Shown here in pieces: positions 51,760 to 62,427 of a stretch of DNA of 64,000 bases. Within the stretch, counting starts at the first letter, position 1. Each line of letters opens with the position of its first letter. The notes below the pieces were generated by a model. The model had not been told where the DNA came from, did no database searches, and saw only the letters and a program-made list of their open reading frames with translations. The DNA is taken from positions 30,894 to 94,893 of the forward strand of contig NZ_SLYB01000010.1 in assembly GCF_004340985.1 (NCBI RefSeq). The letters are read 5' to 3'. This DNA comes from Cricetibacter osteomyelitidis. Lineage in GTDB: Bacteria > Pseudomonadota > Gammaproteobacteria > Enterobacterales > Pasteurellaceae. The translations under genes were made by a program, and so were the position numbers.

Positions 51760-54351
51760 CTACTCAATTGTTACTTGATACTCATCATTATCATACTCAA
51801 TAGCAATGGTCCCGATTTTCTCCCCATCTGCTACTCGTTGTAATAACGCCAATGATAACGGCGGTAATAATTGACCTTCCAAAATTGCATCAAGTAAACG
51901 GGCTCCGTTTGCATCCGCTTCACATTGACGTTCAATATTTTCAAGCACGGATAAGCCGATATTTAATGTTGCTTTATAACGTTCAGCGATCAATTTTTCC
52001 AATTTATTCAACTTCGCTTTGACGATCCGTTGCATAACATCTTTAGACAAGTAGTTATATTGCACAATTTGCATACGTGCCAGTAGTGCAGGTTTAAAGA
52101 ATGTTAATAGTGATTTACGCAACTGCTCATCGGTTTTACTATCCATTTTCTCACTGGCAGAATCAAAACCGCAATTCGAAGTCAACATAAACAAGATATT
52201 CTTGCAGTCAATTTGGCGTCCCTCACCATCAGCTAATTCGCCTTTATCAAACGCCTGATAAAATAAATTCAATACGTCCGGATGCGCTTTTTCTACCTCA
52301 TCCAACAAAACAATAGAGTAAGGTTTTTGCCGAATGGCTTCCGTGAGCAAACCACCTTCGCCATAGCCGACATATCCCGGTGGAGAACCGATTAAACGGG
52401 AAACGGTGTGTTTCTCCTGATACTCAGACATATTAATGGTTGTTAAAAATTGGCGACCACCGAAAATATGTTCGGCAATTTGAATAGCCGTTTCCGTCTT
52501 ACCGACCCCACTCGGTCCCACTAACAATAACGCACCTAACGGCGTGCCGGCACGACGTAAATCCGCCATAGCGGTTAATAAACTTTTATGAATCTGCTCG
52601 ATAGCCCCTTCTTGTCCTTTTATATTTTCATTTAGTAATGTCGGTAATTCGGTCAGTTTACTTAATTCATCTCCCGTCATTGTATTCACCGGAATACCGG
52701 TTAAATCGGCAATCACAGCGGCAATTTGCTTACTCCCCACTTCCGCATGAATCAAACGATCTTCGTTTTTAATAGATTCATATTTCGCTTTCTGAATCTG
52801 TAATTCGGCAATTAAAGTCTCGCGTCGTTCATCATCCGTATCGTCTTGAGCGACTTGCTCCCGTAATGCCAGAATAGACTCAACTACAGCCTTTTGCGTT
52901 TCAAATTCAGCACTCAATTCCGTTTTTTCATTTTGCAACGTTTCAATCTGTTGCTCCAATTGAAGTTTTACCGCATTATCAATCGGCTCACCCAATTTAT
53001 AATCACGAGACAATTCATCCAATGCCACTTGAACTTCGTGAAGTTTATTATCCAAATAACTTAAACGTTTCGGTGGTGTATCCTTTGCCGTAGCAACCCG
53101 CGCACAGGCAGTATCTAAAATATCAATGGCTTTATCAGGTAATTTTTTAGCAGCGATATAGCGTGCCGACAGCTTCGTTACAGTTTCCAATGCTTCACCG
53201 GTAATATACACACCGTGTGCTTTTTCATAAAGCGGTTTTAAACCACGTAAAATGACAATACTTTCCGCAATAGAAGGTTCATCCACTTTCACTAATTGAA
53301 AACGACGTGAAAGAGCGGGATCTTTTTCAAAATATTTTTTATATTCCGACCAAGTTGTCGCAGCAATCGTACGCAGTTCGCCGCGCGCCAACGCCGGTTT
53401 CAGTAAATTTGCGGCATCACCGCCGCCGACTTCACCACCCGCACCTATCAACGTATGCGCTTCATCAATAAACAGAATAATTGGTGTCGGACTAGTTTTA
53501 ACAAAATCAATCACGGACTTTAACCGTTTCTCAAATTCGCCTTTAACGGATGCCCCGGATTGTAACGCACCTAAATCTAAGCTCCATAATTCCACATTAA
53601 GCAAATGCGGCGGTACTTGCTGATTAGCAATACGCAATGCCAAGCCCTCAATCAATGCGCTTTTCCCCACGCCGGCGTCACCCACTACAATAGGATTATT
53701 CTTCCGACGGCGAGAAAGAATATCAATCATCAAATCAATTTCTTGATCCCGCGCCAATACAGGATCAATATCTCCGCTCTGAGCTTTGGTAGTAAGATTC
53801 TCCGCAAAACGGGCTAATACGGACTGATCAGCATTAGTTAAATTCTGTGCTGCATTGGTGGATGATTGTACTTTACTTTCCGAAGAACCGTCTGCTAATT
53901 TGAGTAAATCGTGACGTAAATTTTCTTTGTTGATTTGATTAAGAAAAGATGCCGCACCGGTTGGCAAATAACGACCGGCATTAAGCAATAAGGCCAGAAA
54001 AATGACCGCGCTTCTAATTTGTGATTGCTTATATTCCAACGAACCTATCAGCCAAGCTTCTTGTAATAATTCAATTAAAAGTGGAGAAAATACGGGAACA
54101 CCGCCCACATTCGAATCGTTTGTTTGTGTATTGCGTATTAAAAGTGCGGTCAATTCTTCATGAGAAATCTTTAACCTATCTAAAATAAAGCGCACATCGT
54201 CAAAGGGATTATCCAACGCTTTTAATAACAAATGTGCCGGCAAAATTTCCGACTCCTGAGTACTAATAGCATAAGCGGCCGCCTCTTCCAGCATCAATTT
54301 TGATACATCATTCAATGCCCCTAACGTAGCAGTCAAGTCAACTTTTATCAC
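51760..54351 (-). CDS. tssH: T6SS contractile-sheath disassembly ATPase TssH (ClpV)
   Basis: An 863-residue AAA+ ATPase that recycles contracted VipA/VipB (TssB/TssC) sheaths. An N-terminal Clp_N domain is followed by AAA module 1 (GDAGVGKSA near residue 224, FIDEAHTLIGAGG), a coiled middle region and AAA module 2 (GPSGVGKTE near residue 612). The GGGDAANLLKPALARGELR and TWSEYKKYFEKDPALSRRF segments mark the ClpV class. The GTG at 54351 has GGAG 7 bases upstream and yields the usual VIKVDL start; an ATG at 54375 has no RBS. Other core T6SS genes are not in the window. Confidence 0.93.
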   Translation of the reverse strand: MIKVDLTATLGALNDVSKLMLEEAAAYAISTQESEILPAHLLLKALDNPFDDVRFILDRLKISHEELTALLIRNTQTNDSNVGGVPVFSPLLIELLQEAWLIGSLEYKQSQIRSAVIFLALLLNAGRYLPTGAASFLNQINKENLRHDLLKLADGSSESKVQSSTNAAQNLTNADQSVLARFAENLTTKAQSGDIDPVLARDQEIDLMIDILSRRRKNNPIVVGDAGVGKSALIEGLALRIANQQVPPHLLNVELWSLDLGALQSGASVKGEFEKRLKSVIDFVKTSPTPIILFIDEAHTLIGAGGEVGGGDAANLLKPALARGELRTIAATTWSEYKKYFEKDPALSRRFQLVKVDEPSIAESIVILRGLKPLYEKAHGVYITGEALETVTKLSARYIAAKKLPDKAIDILDTACARVATAKDTPPKRLSYLDNKLHEVQVALDELSRDYKLGEPIDNAVKLQLEQQIETLQNEKTELSAEFETQKAVVESILALREQVAQDDTDDERRETLIAELQIQKAKYESIKNEDRLIHAEVGSKQIAAVIADLTGIPVNTMTGDELSKLTELPTLLNENIKGQEGAIEQIHKSLLTAMADLRRAGTPLGALLLVGPSGVGKTETAIQIAEHIFGGRQFLTTINMSEYQEKHTVSRLIGSPPGYVGYGEGGLLTEAIRQKPYSIVLLDEVEKAHPDVLNLFYQAFDKGELADGEGRQIDCKNILFMLTSNCGFDSASEKMDSKTDEQLRKSLLTFFKPALLARMQIVQYNYLSKDVMQRIVKAKLNKLEKLIAERYKATLNIGLSVLENIERQCEADANGARLLDAILEGQLLPPLSLALLQRVADGEKIGTIAIEYDNDEYQVTIE

Positions 54352-54476
54352 AATATAACTCCAATTTAATTCCACTAAATGATTTTACTGTCTTACTCTA
54401 ACAGATCTCTCCAATAAAACTAATTATTTTCTTACCATTTATCAAGAAAAATTACCTAATCGGCAACATTTTATTC

Positions 54477-55466
54477 CTATTTGCTCTGTTCCCATTTCAC
54501 CTCATTATCAAGATTATCTTGTTTATAATCTTGGTTGATAAGTTCCTGTTCTTTTTGCATTGCTCTAAACCAGGCTCTTTTTGGAGCGTTGGGCTGTTGC
54601 CAGTCATTAAAGGCTTGGGCGATGCCTTTCTCTGCTTTTTTGCGATTAAAGGGAATGGCGAAACTCAAAGCGTTACAAAAGGCAATCAGCGGTGGTGCAG
54701 TAAAAGTGCGGTAACTTTTGCCGATATATTGTAAAAATTCAGGGTTATCTTCCGTTAAATAGGCACGAATAGCATTTAAAATATCTGCATTATGCGTTTT
54801 ATTGGGTGTAGGATACACACCAAAAAAAGCATGGGAGGGCGCTTTTTTCGGGTTATTGTAATCTTTAAATAAAATTTGCAATGAAAAATGCACACCGCCG
54901 CCAAAAGCATAGAGGCCAAATTGATTGTAAAGTAAACCGCTTAAGGGGTCACCCTTTTCCGGCACATAGGCAATATGCGGTTTTGGGTTAGTAGTTTGCC
55001 AATAAATAATGCGTTTTTTGCGGTTTACGCGAATGCCTCGAGCACGAGGGAAACAAATAAGAAAAATGATAATAGACACCCAAAAGATATGAAAAATTAT
55101 TTTAAGCCATCTAAACTTTTGTTTTTCTAAATAAGGGAGTTTATATTCTTCGTATGTTTCTTCTTTTTCCATAGCTGAGTATTCAGGATTTTCAAATAGT
55201 TTTTTATATCTTAAATAATTAGGAATAATTAATTTATCGGGATTGAATGTCCAATCAACATCTCTTTTTACACTTTCTACAATATATTCAAAAGGATAAC
55301 GAGATCGGTCATTATTTTTGATTATAGCTATTTCCATAATAAGTAAGCCGACTAGTACAGCACGAATAAAACCGCGTAAATAGCCATCTATAAAGGATTG
55401 TCTGATTTCAATTTCATCTTCGTTGCATTGCCGAATAGAGCAACCGAGTAAAGCCTTATTGTTCAT
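54477..55466 (-). CDS. Putative T6SS immunity protein, array C copy 5
   Basis: A 329-residue protein, the last of five tandem paralogues and nearest tssH. The conserved start is GCSIRQCNEDEIEIRQSFID, with membrane segment 1 at about 35-50. The loop is variable (WTFNPDKLIIPNYLRYKKL, TYEEYKLPYL). The second segment is followed by PRARGIRVNRKKR and a conserved C-terminal domain with an uptake signal at 54704-54712. The ATG overlaps the preceding stop by 4 bases. Divergence of the loop in otherwise repeated genes is the main feature of the array. Role inferred from context. Confidence 0.7.
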   Translation of the reverse strand: MNNKALLGCSIRQCNEDEIEIRQSFIDGYLRGFIRAVLVGLLIMEIAIIKNNDRSRYPFEYIVESVKRDVDWTFNPDKLIIPNYLRYKKLFENPEYSAMEKEETYEEYKLPYLEKQKFRWLKIIFHIFWVSIIIFLICFPRARGIRVNRKKRIIYWQTTNPKPHIAYVPEKGDPLSGLLYNQFGLYAFGGGVHFSLQILFKDYNNPKKAPSHAFFGVYPTPNKTHNADILNAIRAYLTEDNPEFLQYIGKSYRTFTAPPLIAFCNALSFAIPFNRKKAEKGIAQAFNDWQQPNAPKRAWFRAMQKEQELINQDYKQDNLDNEVKWEQSK

Positions 55467-56467
55467 TTTATTTCCTCTTTACTCTGCTCCCATTTCACCT
55501 CATTATCAAGATTATCTTGTTTATAATCTTGGTTGATAAGTTCCTGCTCTTTTTGCATTGCTCTAAACCAGGCTCTTTTTGGAGCATTGGGTTGTTGCCA
55601 GTCATTAAAGGCTTGGGCTATGCCTTCCTCTGCTTTTTTGCGGTTAAAAGGAATGGCTAAACTCAAAGCGTTACAAAACGCAATCAGCGGTGGTGCAGTA
55701 AAAGTGAGGTAACTTTTGCCGATATATTGCAAAAACTCGGGGTTATCTTCCGTTAAATAGGCACGAATAGCGTTTAAAATGTCTGCATTATGCGTTTTAT
55801 TGGGCGTGGGGTACACGCCAAAAAAAGCATAGAAGGGTGCTTTTTTCGGGTTATTGTAATCTTTAAATAAAATTTGTAATGAAAAATGCACACCGCCGCC
55901 AAAGGCATAGAGCCCAAATTGGTTGTAAAGCAAACCGCTTAAAGGGTCACCCTTTTCCGGCACATAGGCAATATGCGGTTTTGGACTGGTAGTTTGCCAA
56001 TAAATAATGCGTTTTTTGCGGTTTATGCGAATGCCTCGAGCACGAGGGAAACATACTAATAAGGCTAATATTGAAATCCATAGTATATGGAATACAATCC
56101 AAAATCTTGCTGATGTATAACTATCTCTATATAGCATTTTATATTCTTCATAAGACTTTTTCTTTAGAAGTGAAAATAATGCATCTGGTTCATCAAATTC
56201 TTGAATATAACTTTCATACATAGGAATAAGAATAGTATCCGTATTCAATCCCCATGTAAAATCCTCTTTTATATTTTCAATAATATATTCGAAAGGATAA
56301 CGAGAACGTTCTTTTGTTTCTATTATATAGACTTCCATAATAAGCAAGCCCACTAATACCGCTCGAATAAATCCTCTTAAATAGCCATCAATAAAGGATT
56401 GTCTGATTTCAATTTCATCTTCGTTACATTTGCGAATCGAACAACCGAGTAAAGCCTTATTGTTCAT
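55463..56467 (-). CDS. Putative T6SS immunity protein, array C copy 4
   Basis: A 334-residue paralogue. Its loop (WGLNTDTILIPMYESYIQEF, SYEEYKMLYR) is close to that of the next copy upstream (56464-57465), and the second membrane segment is shared with it (ARFWIVFHILW). These two look like a recent duplication. In the conserved domain the uptake signal is mutated to AAGTGAGGT (55702-55710), which changes the usual YRTFTA to YLTFTA. It is coupled at both ends by 4-base overlaps. Confidence 0.7.
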   Translation of the reverse strand: MNNKALLGCSIRKCNEDEIEIRQSFIDGYLRGFIRAVLVGLLIMEVYIIETKERSRYPFEYIIENIKEDFTWGLNTDTILIPMYESYIQEFDEPDALFSLLKKKSYEEYKMLYRDSYTSARFWIVFHILWISILALLVCFPRARGIRINRKKRIIYWQTTSPKPHIAYVPEKGDPLSGLLYNQFGLYAFGGGVHFSLQILFKDYNNPKKAPFYAFFGVYPTPNKTHNADILNAIRAYLTEDNPEFLQYIGKSYLTFTAPPLIAFCNALSLAIPFNRKKAEEGIAQAFNDWQQPNAPKRAWFRAMQKEQELINQDYKQDNLDNEVKWEQSKEEIK

Positions 56468-57465
56468 TTTATTTCCTCTTTACTCTGTTCCCACTTCACC
56501 TCATTATCAAGATTATCTTGTTTGTAATCTTGGTTGATAAGCTCCTGTTCTTTTTGCATTGCTCTAAACCAGGCTCTTTTTGGAGCATTGGGTTGTTGCC
56601 AGTCATTAAAGGCTTGGGCGATGCCTTTCTCTGCTTTTTTGCGATTAAAGGGAATGGCAAAACTTAAGGCATTACAAAACGCAATCAGCGGTGGTGCGGT
56701 AAAAGTGCGGTAACTTTTGCCGTTATATTGTAAAAATTCGGGGTTATCTTCCGTTAAATAGGCACGAATAGCGTTTAAAATATCCGCATTATGCGTTTTA
56801 TTGGGTGTGGGGTACACGCCAAAAAAGGCATAGGAGGGCGCTTTTTTCGGATTATTGTAATCTTTAAATAAAATTTGCAATGAAAAATGCACACCACCGC
56901 CAAAGGCATAGAGACCAAATTGATTGTAAAGCAAACCGCTTAACGGGTCGCCCTTTTCCGGCACATAAGCAATATGCGGTTTTGGGCTGGTAGTTTGCCA
57001 ATAAATAATGCGTTTTTTGCGGTTTACACGAATGCCTCGAGCACGAGGAAAGCATACTAATAAAGTTAATATTGAGCTCCAAAGTATATGGAATACAATC
57101 CAAAATCTTGCTGATATATAATGCTTTGAGAATGATTTTTTATATTCATAATAACTTTCTTTTTTTAAACTTTTAAACAGTTCATCGGGGTCATCAAAGT
57201 GCTTTGTATAATTTTGATACATTGGTATTAGTATGCTATCTGTATTGAATGCCCAGTTAATATCTTCCTTTACATTTTCAACAATATATTCAAAAGGATA
57301 ACGAGAACGTTCTTTTGTTTCTATTATATAGACCTCCATAATAAGCAAGCCCACTAATACCGCTCGAATAAATCCTCTTAAATAGCCATCAATAAAGGAT
57401 TGTCTGATTTCTATTTCATCTTCGTTACATTGGCGAATTGAGCAACCTAACAATGTGTAATTCAT
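56464..57465 (-). CDS. Putative T6SS immunity protein, array C copy 3
   Basis: A 333-residue paralogue starting MNYTLLGCSIRQ, one residue shorter than the MNNKALLG start of the others. The loop contains WAFNTDSILIPMYQNYTKHF and SYYEYKKSFS. Its uptake signal is at 56703-56711. It is the only copy in the array preceded by a real spacer (42 bases) rather than an overlap. Confidence 0.7.
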   Translation of the reverse strand: MNYTLLGCSIRQCNEDEIEIRQSFIDGYLRGFIRAVLVGLLIMEVYIIETKERSRYPFEYIVENVKEDINWAFNTDSILIPMYQNYTKHFDDPDELFKSLKKESYYEYKKSFSKHYISARFWIVFHILWSSILTLLVCFPRARGIRVNRKKRIIYWQTTSPKPHIAYVPEKGDPLSGLLYNQFGLYAFGGGVHFSLQILFKDYNNPKKAPSYAFFGVYPTPNKTHNADILNAIRAYLTEDNPEFLQYNGKSYRTFTAPPLIAFCNALSFAIPFNRKKAEKGIAQAFNDWQQPNAPKRAWFRAMQKEQELINQDYKQDNLDNEVKWEQSKEEIK

Positions 57466-57507
57466 TTTAATATTCTCTTTAAAAGGTAAAAATCGTCAGT
57501 GTTGATT

Positions 57508-58518
57508 TTATTCTTTTTGCACTTCCCATTTGACTTCATTTTCCAAGCCGTCTTCGTCTCTATATTCTTTATTTATTGCTTCTTGGTCTTTTTGCATTGC
57601 TTTAAACCAGGCTCTTTTGGGAGCATTGGGTTGTTGCCAGTCATTAAAGGCTTGGGTGATGCCTTCCTCTGCTTTTTTGCGGTTAAAGGGAATGGCGAAA
57701 CTCAAAGCGTTACAAAAGGCAATCAGCGGTGGGGCGGTAAAAGTGCGGTAACTTTTGCCGATATATTGCAAAAACTCGGGGTTATCTTCCGTTAAATAGG
57801 CACGAATAGCGTTTAAAATGTCTGCATTATGCGTTTTATTGGGTGTAGGGTACACGCCAAAAAAGGCATAGGAGGGCGCTTTTTTCGGATTATTGTAATC
57901 TTTAAATAAAATTTGCAATGAAAAATGCACACCGCCGCCAAAGGCATAGAGGCCAAATTGGTTGTAAAGCAAACCGCTTAAAGGGTCGCCCTTTTCCGGC
58001 ACATAGGCAATATGTGGTTTTGGGCTGGTAGTTTGCCAATAAATAATACGCTTTTTGCGGTTTACACGAATGCCTCGGGCACGAGGAAAAGCTATTAATA
58101 AAACTATTATTGCCAGTATAAACATAGTGCCATAAAAATATAAAAAATCATATTTATGGAATTTTCTTATATATTCATTTTTATACTCATCATATGTTTC
58201 ATCGTATCCTGACAATTTATATTTATCGATCATATTCTGATTGGAATAAAATTTGATAGTATCTTCATACATCGGTTGAATAAATTTATCTGCTCTAAAA
58301 GTCCAATTAAAATTATCTTCTATACTGCTTATAACATACTCAAAAGGATAACGAGAACGTTCTTTTGTTTCTATTATATAGACCTCCATAATAAGCAAGC
58401 CCACTAATACCGCTCGAATAAATCCTCTTAAATAACCATCAATAAAGGACTGTCTAATTTCTATTTCATCTTCGTTACATTGGCGAATTGAACAACCGAG
58501 TAAAGCCTTATTGTTCAT
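57508..58518 (-). CDS. Putative T6SS immunity protein, array C copy 2
   Basis: A 336-residue paralogue. Its loop (FIQPMYEDTIKFYSNQNM, TYDEYKNEYIRKFHKYDF) is strikingly similar to that of the left array A gene at 1533-2519, while the rest of the protein is of array C type. The C-terminal tail differs (EYRDEDGLENEVKWE) from that of the other array C copies. The uptake signal is at 57741-57749. It overlaps the upstream copy by 4 bases. Confidence 0.7.
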   Translation of the reverse strand: MNNKALLGCSIRQCNEDEIEIRQSFIDGYLRGFIRAVLVGLLIMEVYIIETKERSRYPFEYVISSIEDNFNWTFRADKFIQPMYEDTIKFYSNQNMIDKYKLSGYDETYDEYKNEYIRKFHKYDFLYFYGTMFILAIIVLLIAFPRARGIRVNRKKRIIYWQTTSPKPHIAYVPEKGDPLSGLLYNQFGLYAFGGGVHFSLQILFKDYNNPKKAPSYAFFGVYPTPNKTHNADILNAIRAYLTEDNPEFLQYIGKSYRTFTAPPLIAFCNALSFAIPFNRKKAEEGITQAFNDWQQPNAPKRAWFKAMQKDQEAINKEYRDEDGLENEVKWEVQKE

Positions 58519-59525
58519 TTTATTTCCTCTTTACTCTGCTCCCATTTCACCTCATTATCAAGATTATCTTGTTTATAATCTTGGTTGATAAGTTCTTGCT
58601 CTTTTTGCATTGCTCTAAACCATGCTCTTTTTGGAGCACTGGGCTGTTGCCAGTCATTAAAGGCTTGGGCGATGCCTTTCTCTGCTTTTTTGCGATTAAA
58701 GGGAATGGCAAAACTTAAGGCATTACAAAACGCAATCAGCGGTGGTGCGGTAAAAGTGCGGTAACTTTTGCCGATATATTGTAAAAATTCGGGGTTATCT
58801 TCCATTAAATAGGCACGAATAGCGTTTAAAATGTCTGCATTATGCGTTTTATTGGGTGTGGGATACACGCCAAAAAAGGCATAGGAGGGCGCTTTTTGGG
58901 GGTTATTGTAATCTTTAAATAAAATTTGCAATGAAAAATGCACACCGCCACCAAAAGCATAGAGACCAAATTGATTGTAAAGCAAACCGCTTAACGGGTC
59001 GCCCTTTTCCGGCACATAAGCAATATGTGGTTTTGGGTTAGTGGTTTGCCAATAAATAATACGCTTTTTGCGGTTTACGCGAATGCCTCGAGCACGAGGG
59101 AAACAAATAAGCAACAATAACAAAAGAGGCCAAATAAAATGGAAATATGCTCTTATTCTTTCCCAATGCCATGCCTTAATATATTCCTCTCTATATTCTT
59201 CATAAGGAATAATTGGTGAATTCGGATATTGTTTTTTAAACTCATCTTGGCTTCTAATTCTTATGTGATCTTTATAATTCGGCATAATTTGTTCATCCGG
59301 ATAAAAAGCCCACTTAAAATCCTCCCTTATGGTTGTAACAATATATTCAAAAGGATAACGAGAACGTTCTTTTGTTTCTATTATACAGACCTCCATAATA
59401 AGCAAGCCCACTAATATTGCTCGAATAAATCCTCTTAAATAGCCATCAATAAAGGACTGTCTGATTTCTATTTCATCTTTGTTGCATTGCCGAATAGAAC
59501 AACCGAGTAATGCTTTATTATTCAT
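58515..59525 (-). CDS. Putative T6SS immunity protein, array C copy 1 (cognate candidate for the right effector)
   Basis: A 336-residue protein encoded 2 bases after the effector stop, so the likely cognate immunity partner. It has two membrane segments (about 35-50 and 130-147). The loop reads WAFYPDEQIMPNYKDHIRIR, then PYEEYREEYI, a type also seen at 322-1302 and 8189-9163. The conserved domain after PRARGIRVNRKKR carries the uptake signal at 58754-58762. No known domain recognised. Confidence 0.75.
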   Translation of the reverse strand: MNNKALLGCSIRQCNKDEIEIRQSFIDGYLRGFIRAILVGLLIMEVCIIETKERSRYPFEYIVTTIREDFKWAFYPDEQIMPNYKDHIRIRSQDEFKKQYPNSPIIPYEEYREEYIKAWHWERIRAYFHFIWPLLLLLLICFPRARGIRVNRKKRIIYWQTTNPKPHIAYVPEKGDPLSGLLYNQFGLYAFGGGVHFSLQILFKDYNNPQKAPSYAFFGVYPTPNKTHNADILNAIRAYLMEDNPEFLQYIGKSYRTFTAPPLIAFCNALSFAIPFNRKKAEKGIAQAFNDWQQPSAPKRAWFRAMQKEQELINQDYKQDNLDNEVKWEQSKEEIK

Positions 59526-59527
59526 TT

Positions 59528-62425
59528 TTACTCCTTAAATTTAAAGGGGGTAAGTGCTGATTTAATTTGCGTTTTTGAACCCACAAAATCAGGCATTGAT
59601 ACCTGGATTTGTATTTTCTTTATATCCCGCTCAGGATAATGAATGATTTGCTTGCTTAAATCAAAACTATCATTCTCTGAAGTATGGGTTATTCTTGTGT
59701 CATACCCATTCCCTTTTGGATATTGCAGAGTTACCTTTTGATTTGCCGTATCCAAAATAATATTTTGCGGTTGTTCAAAATGTTTTGCTCCTAAATCATT
59801 TACCATTAATTTAGTTACCGTAACTTTTTGAGCAATATCAGGGTATTGCAATAAATAATGACTAACCTCAAAAGTATATTTATCTATGGCATTAATTTCA
59901 ATTTTTTGGGCAAATTGATAATAACGTTGCATTTCTAATTGATAATAAGCATAAACTTCGCCTGATAAAGTTTCAAATTGGCTATCTGTAAATTGATCTA
60001 AAAATGCCTTTGGCCTTTTTCTCGTACCAAGCCATTCATATAGAGTATTTGGATTAATCCCGCCCCAATACAATTTACTACTCCCCCAAAACCCATTTGT
60101 TACCCACGTTTCCATATCATCACTTGAGTAAAACGCCAATATAATCCCTGCGATCACCGCCACCGCACCTAAGGCTAAACCGGCATAAGCCACCCCGATA
60201 ACCAGTGCCGATGCAGTGCTGACTTTCGCCGCTGCAACCAATGCACCGCCAAGCTCGACCATTAACATACCGCCCCCGCGAAGCCCTGCACTGAGCATTC
60301 CAACGGTATCGCCTTTATAGCGTGCTTCTTCCCAAATGCCGTATTCAAACAATGCCCCCACAGCGGTGATTGCCGAACTCACACTTAATAAGGTGGTTTT
60401 AAGTACCATTAAGCCTTGTCGTGCGGATTTGGTGGCATTGACAATATCAATTTCCCCTGTTACCGATGAAATTGAAACCTGTTGGCGGAATGTGTCGATT
60501 GCCTGTTTTGCTTGCGAACCTAAGCCGCCTTCGGGTGAGTAAAAGGCGGTGAGCATATACAAGCTATTCAATACAGGATCATTTGCCATTTGCCCTTCGG
60601 TTGTGCGTGCCGTATTTTCATTAAAATAAGCTAATAATGGGGCATAACGGCTTAGTTTTGTTACCCCCGACAAGGTTTCTGTGACTTGAAATAGACGATA
60701 GCTTGGCTCTGTTAATTTTGCATGAATTTCACCGAAAGCAAAGTGTCTTCCATTTGATGGCAATTTTCCTACATTTCCGCTACGGATCTCTTTGGCACTT
60801 GGATGTGCCTGAAATACCGCCACTAAGGAAGAATATACTAATCTCGGTCTTTTTTGCGATTTATTCCCTTTTCTTATTTTGCTATACATGACTTTGTCTG
60901 CCCAAATATCCACAAACAAATCATAGGTTGCCATATTAAAGGTTACTTTTTCCGCCACGTTGGCTAATAGGGCGATCACTTTATCGTAATTGATGGTTAA
61001 ATCACGCAATTTCTTCGCATTATCAGGTTCAAATTGTGCTTGTTCAGGCAGAGGTAAGTCCGCATTATTTTCTTCAAGTGCGGCAATCATTGCGTTTGCG
61101 CCGAAAGCGGATAAATCAAGCCCAAAGAGCAAGCCATGTTGGCATAAGCACCAATATTCTGCGGTATGTGCATCTGTTTTCGTTAAACATTGTTCAATTC
61201 TTCGCATGCGATTAAGCAATGCCGGGTTAGTGATAAATGCGATCCACGCATTAACCAGTTTTTTGAAATCTTGCCCGTATCGCCCAATTAAATTAGCCAA
61301 TTTATTAATGGTGTTAATACCGATTAATTCTTCATCAAGATTAAATTCATTTTTCAATGTTGCAAGGATTTCGGCATCGCCGTTGTGAGTAAGGTGTTCT
61401 TCTGCAATCCCTAAGCTTTGGTAAATTGCATTAACGCTTGGTTTTCGCGTTATTGTGCCAAAACTTGCCGAAGGTGAGTAGTTTTCTTTTTCAAATTGTT
61501 GATATTGATAAAAATATTGCTGTTTGACATAAGCATCAATATGTTGTGCCGTTGCAAAGGCATATTGATATTTTCGCAAGAGTTTATTGCGCTGCTGCAC
61601 TAAATAATAGTGATAAACGCTTATATCTCTCGCCGTACCGATTGGGTCATCTAAAGCGACAATAACGCCATCACACCAAATACGCTTAATTAAATTATCG
61701 TAATCAGAGTGATAGCCTATCGGTGTTAAGCGATAAGCATTTGTTTCATCATCAACTTTTGACGTTCCTTTGATAAAATCCTGTATTTCGCTATTTAACA
61801 ATTTAAGCGAATTAACAAAGCTACCCGATTGCGCGCTATTTACATAGTGCATCCATTCGTTACGTGTGGTTTTATCTTTTTCAAGTTGTGTTAAGAGTGC
61901 CTGCGGTAATTTTATATCGGAATAAAGAATGTAAAAATTAGTTACATTTTCAGGCAAGGTGATATAAGGATTGCCGATTTTTGACAGTTTCCACGAATTA
62001 GGCTCACCGATATATTGATTAAAATGATAAGGCAGCGGCACATCTTCACTATAATCATTAATATCCATATCAGGGGAATGATAGCGATAGACATACCACG
62101 CATTACAATCATCATAGCTTGCAGGTGCATTTGTTGTTATTTCGGCATAGGCTGTTTTTGCACCTAATGCAAGAATATAAACATAACCATCTCGCAACAA
62201 ACGAATGTCATATTCGTCATCGGCTCGAACGCGCGTTAATGTAGAGCTTGGGGCTTTGCCTGTTTTTGCTAATGATATCAATGCCTGCGTGGTTAAGGCA
62301 AACCGTGTCGGCAACACACGTAAACCGGGGTTGCATTGCGCTACAATGTTATCGGCAGGTGATGAATCCGGTGCAGGATAACGCTTGTTTAAATTGATAG
62401 AAGGCGTGGTTTTATCGGTTGACAT
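59528..62425 (-). CDS. VasX-like T6SS membrane-toxin effector (right island)
   Basis: A 965-residue paralogue of the left effector. The N-terminal VasX-type block (CNPGLRVLPTRFALT, IRLLRDGYVYILALG, AWYVYRYHSPD) and the overall plan are shared. Hydrophobic segments lie at about residues 671-695 and 715-768, followed by GFWGSSKLYWGG and a divergent C-terminal domain. The ATG at 62425 has GAGG 8 bases upstream; an in-frame ATG at 62452 lies inside the chaperone remnant and is rejected. Expected to act on target membranes; inferred from the family. Confidence 0.84.
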   Translation of the reverse strand: MSTDKTTPSINLNKRYPAPDSSPADNIVAQCNPGLRVLPTRFALTTQALISLAKTGKAPSSTLTRVRADDEYDIRLLRDGYVYILALGAKTAYAEITTNAPASYDDCNAWYVYRYHSPDMDINDYSEDVPLPYHFNQYIGEPNSWKLSKIGNPYITLPENVTNFYILYSDIKLPQALLTQLEKDKTTRNEWMHYVNSAQSGSFVNSLKLLNSEIQDFIKGTSKVDDETNAYRLTPIGYHSDYDNLIKRIWCDGVIVALDDPIGTARDISVYHYYLVQQRNKLLRKYQYAFATAQHIDAYVKQQYFYQYQQFEKENYSPSASFGTITRKPSVNAIYQSLGIAEEHLTHNGDAEILATLKNEFNLDEELIGINTINKLANLIGRYGQDFKKLVNAWIAFITNPALLNRMRRIEQCLTKTDAHTAEYWCLCQHGLLFGLDLSAFGANAMIAALEENNADLPLPEQAQFEPDNAKKLRDLTINYDKVIALLANVAEKVTFNMATYDLFVDIWADKVMYSKIRKGNKSQKRPRLVYSSLVAVFQAHPSAKEIRSGNVGKLPSNGRHFAFGEIHAKLTEPSYRLFQVTETLSGVTKLSRYAPLLAYFNENTARTTEGQMANDPVLNSLYMLTAFYSPEGGLGSQAKQAIDTFRQQVSISSVTGEIDIVNATKSARQGLMVLKTTLLSVSSAITAVGALFEYGIWEEARYKGDTVGMLSAGLRGGGMLMVELGGALVAAAKVSTASALVIGVAYAGLALGAVAVIAGIILAFYSSDDMETWVTNGFWGSSKLYWGGINPNTLYEWLGTRKRPKAFLDQFTDSQFETLSGEVYAYYQLEMQRYYQFAQKIEINAIDKYTFEVSHYLLQYPDIAQKVTVTKLMVNDLGAKHFEQPQNIILDTANQKVTLQYPKGNGYDTRITHTSENDSFDLSKQIIHYPERDIKKIQIQVSMPDFVGSKTQIKSALTPFKFKE

Positions 62426-62427
62426 AA

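Noticed and set aside
54477..59525. Array C genes as T6SS core components because they are next to tssH
   Set aside because: They are paralogues of the genes beside the left effector, which has no core genes around it, so linkage to the effector is the consistent feature.
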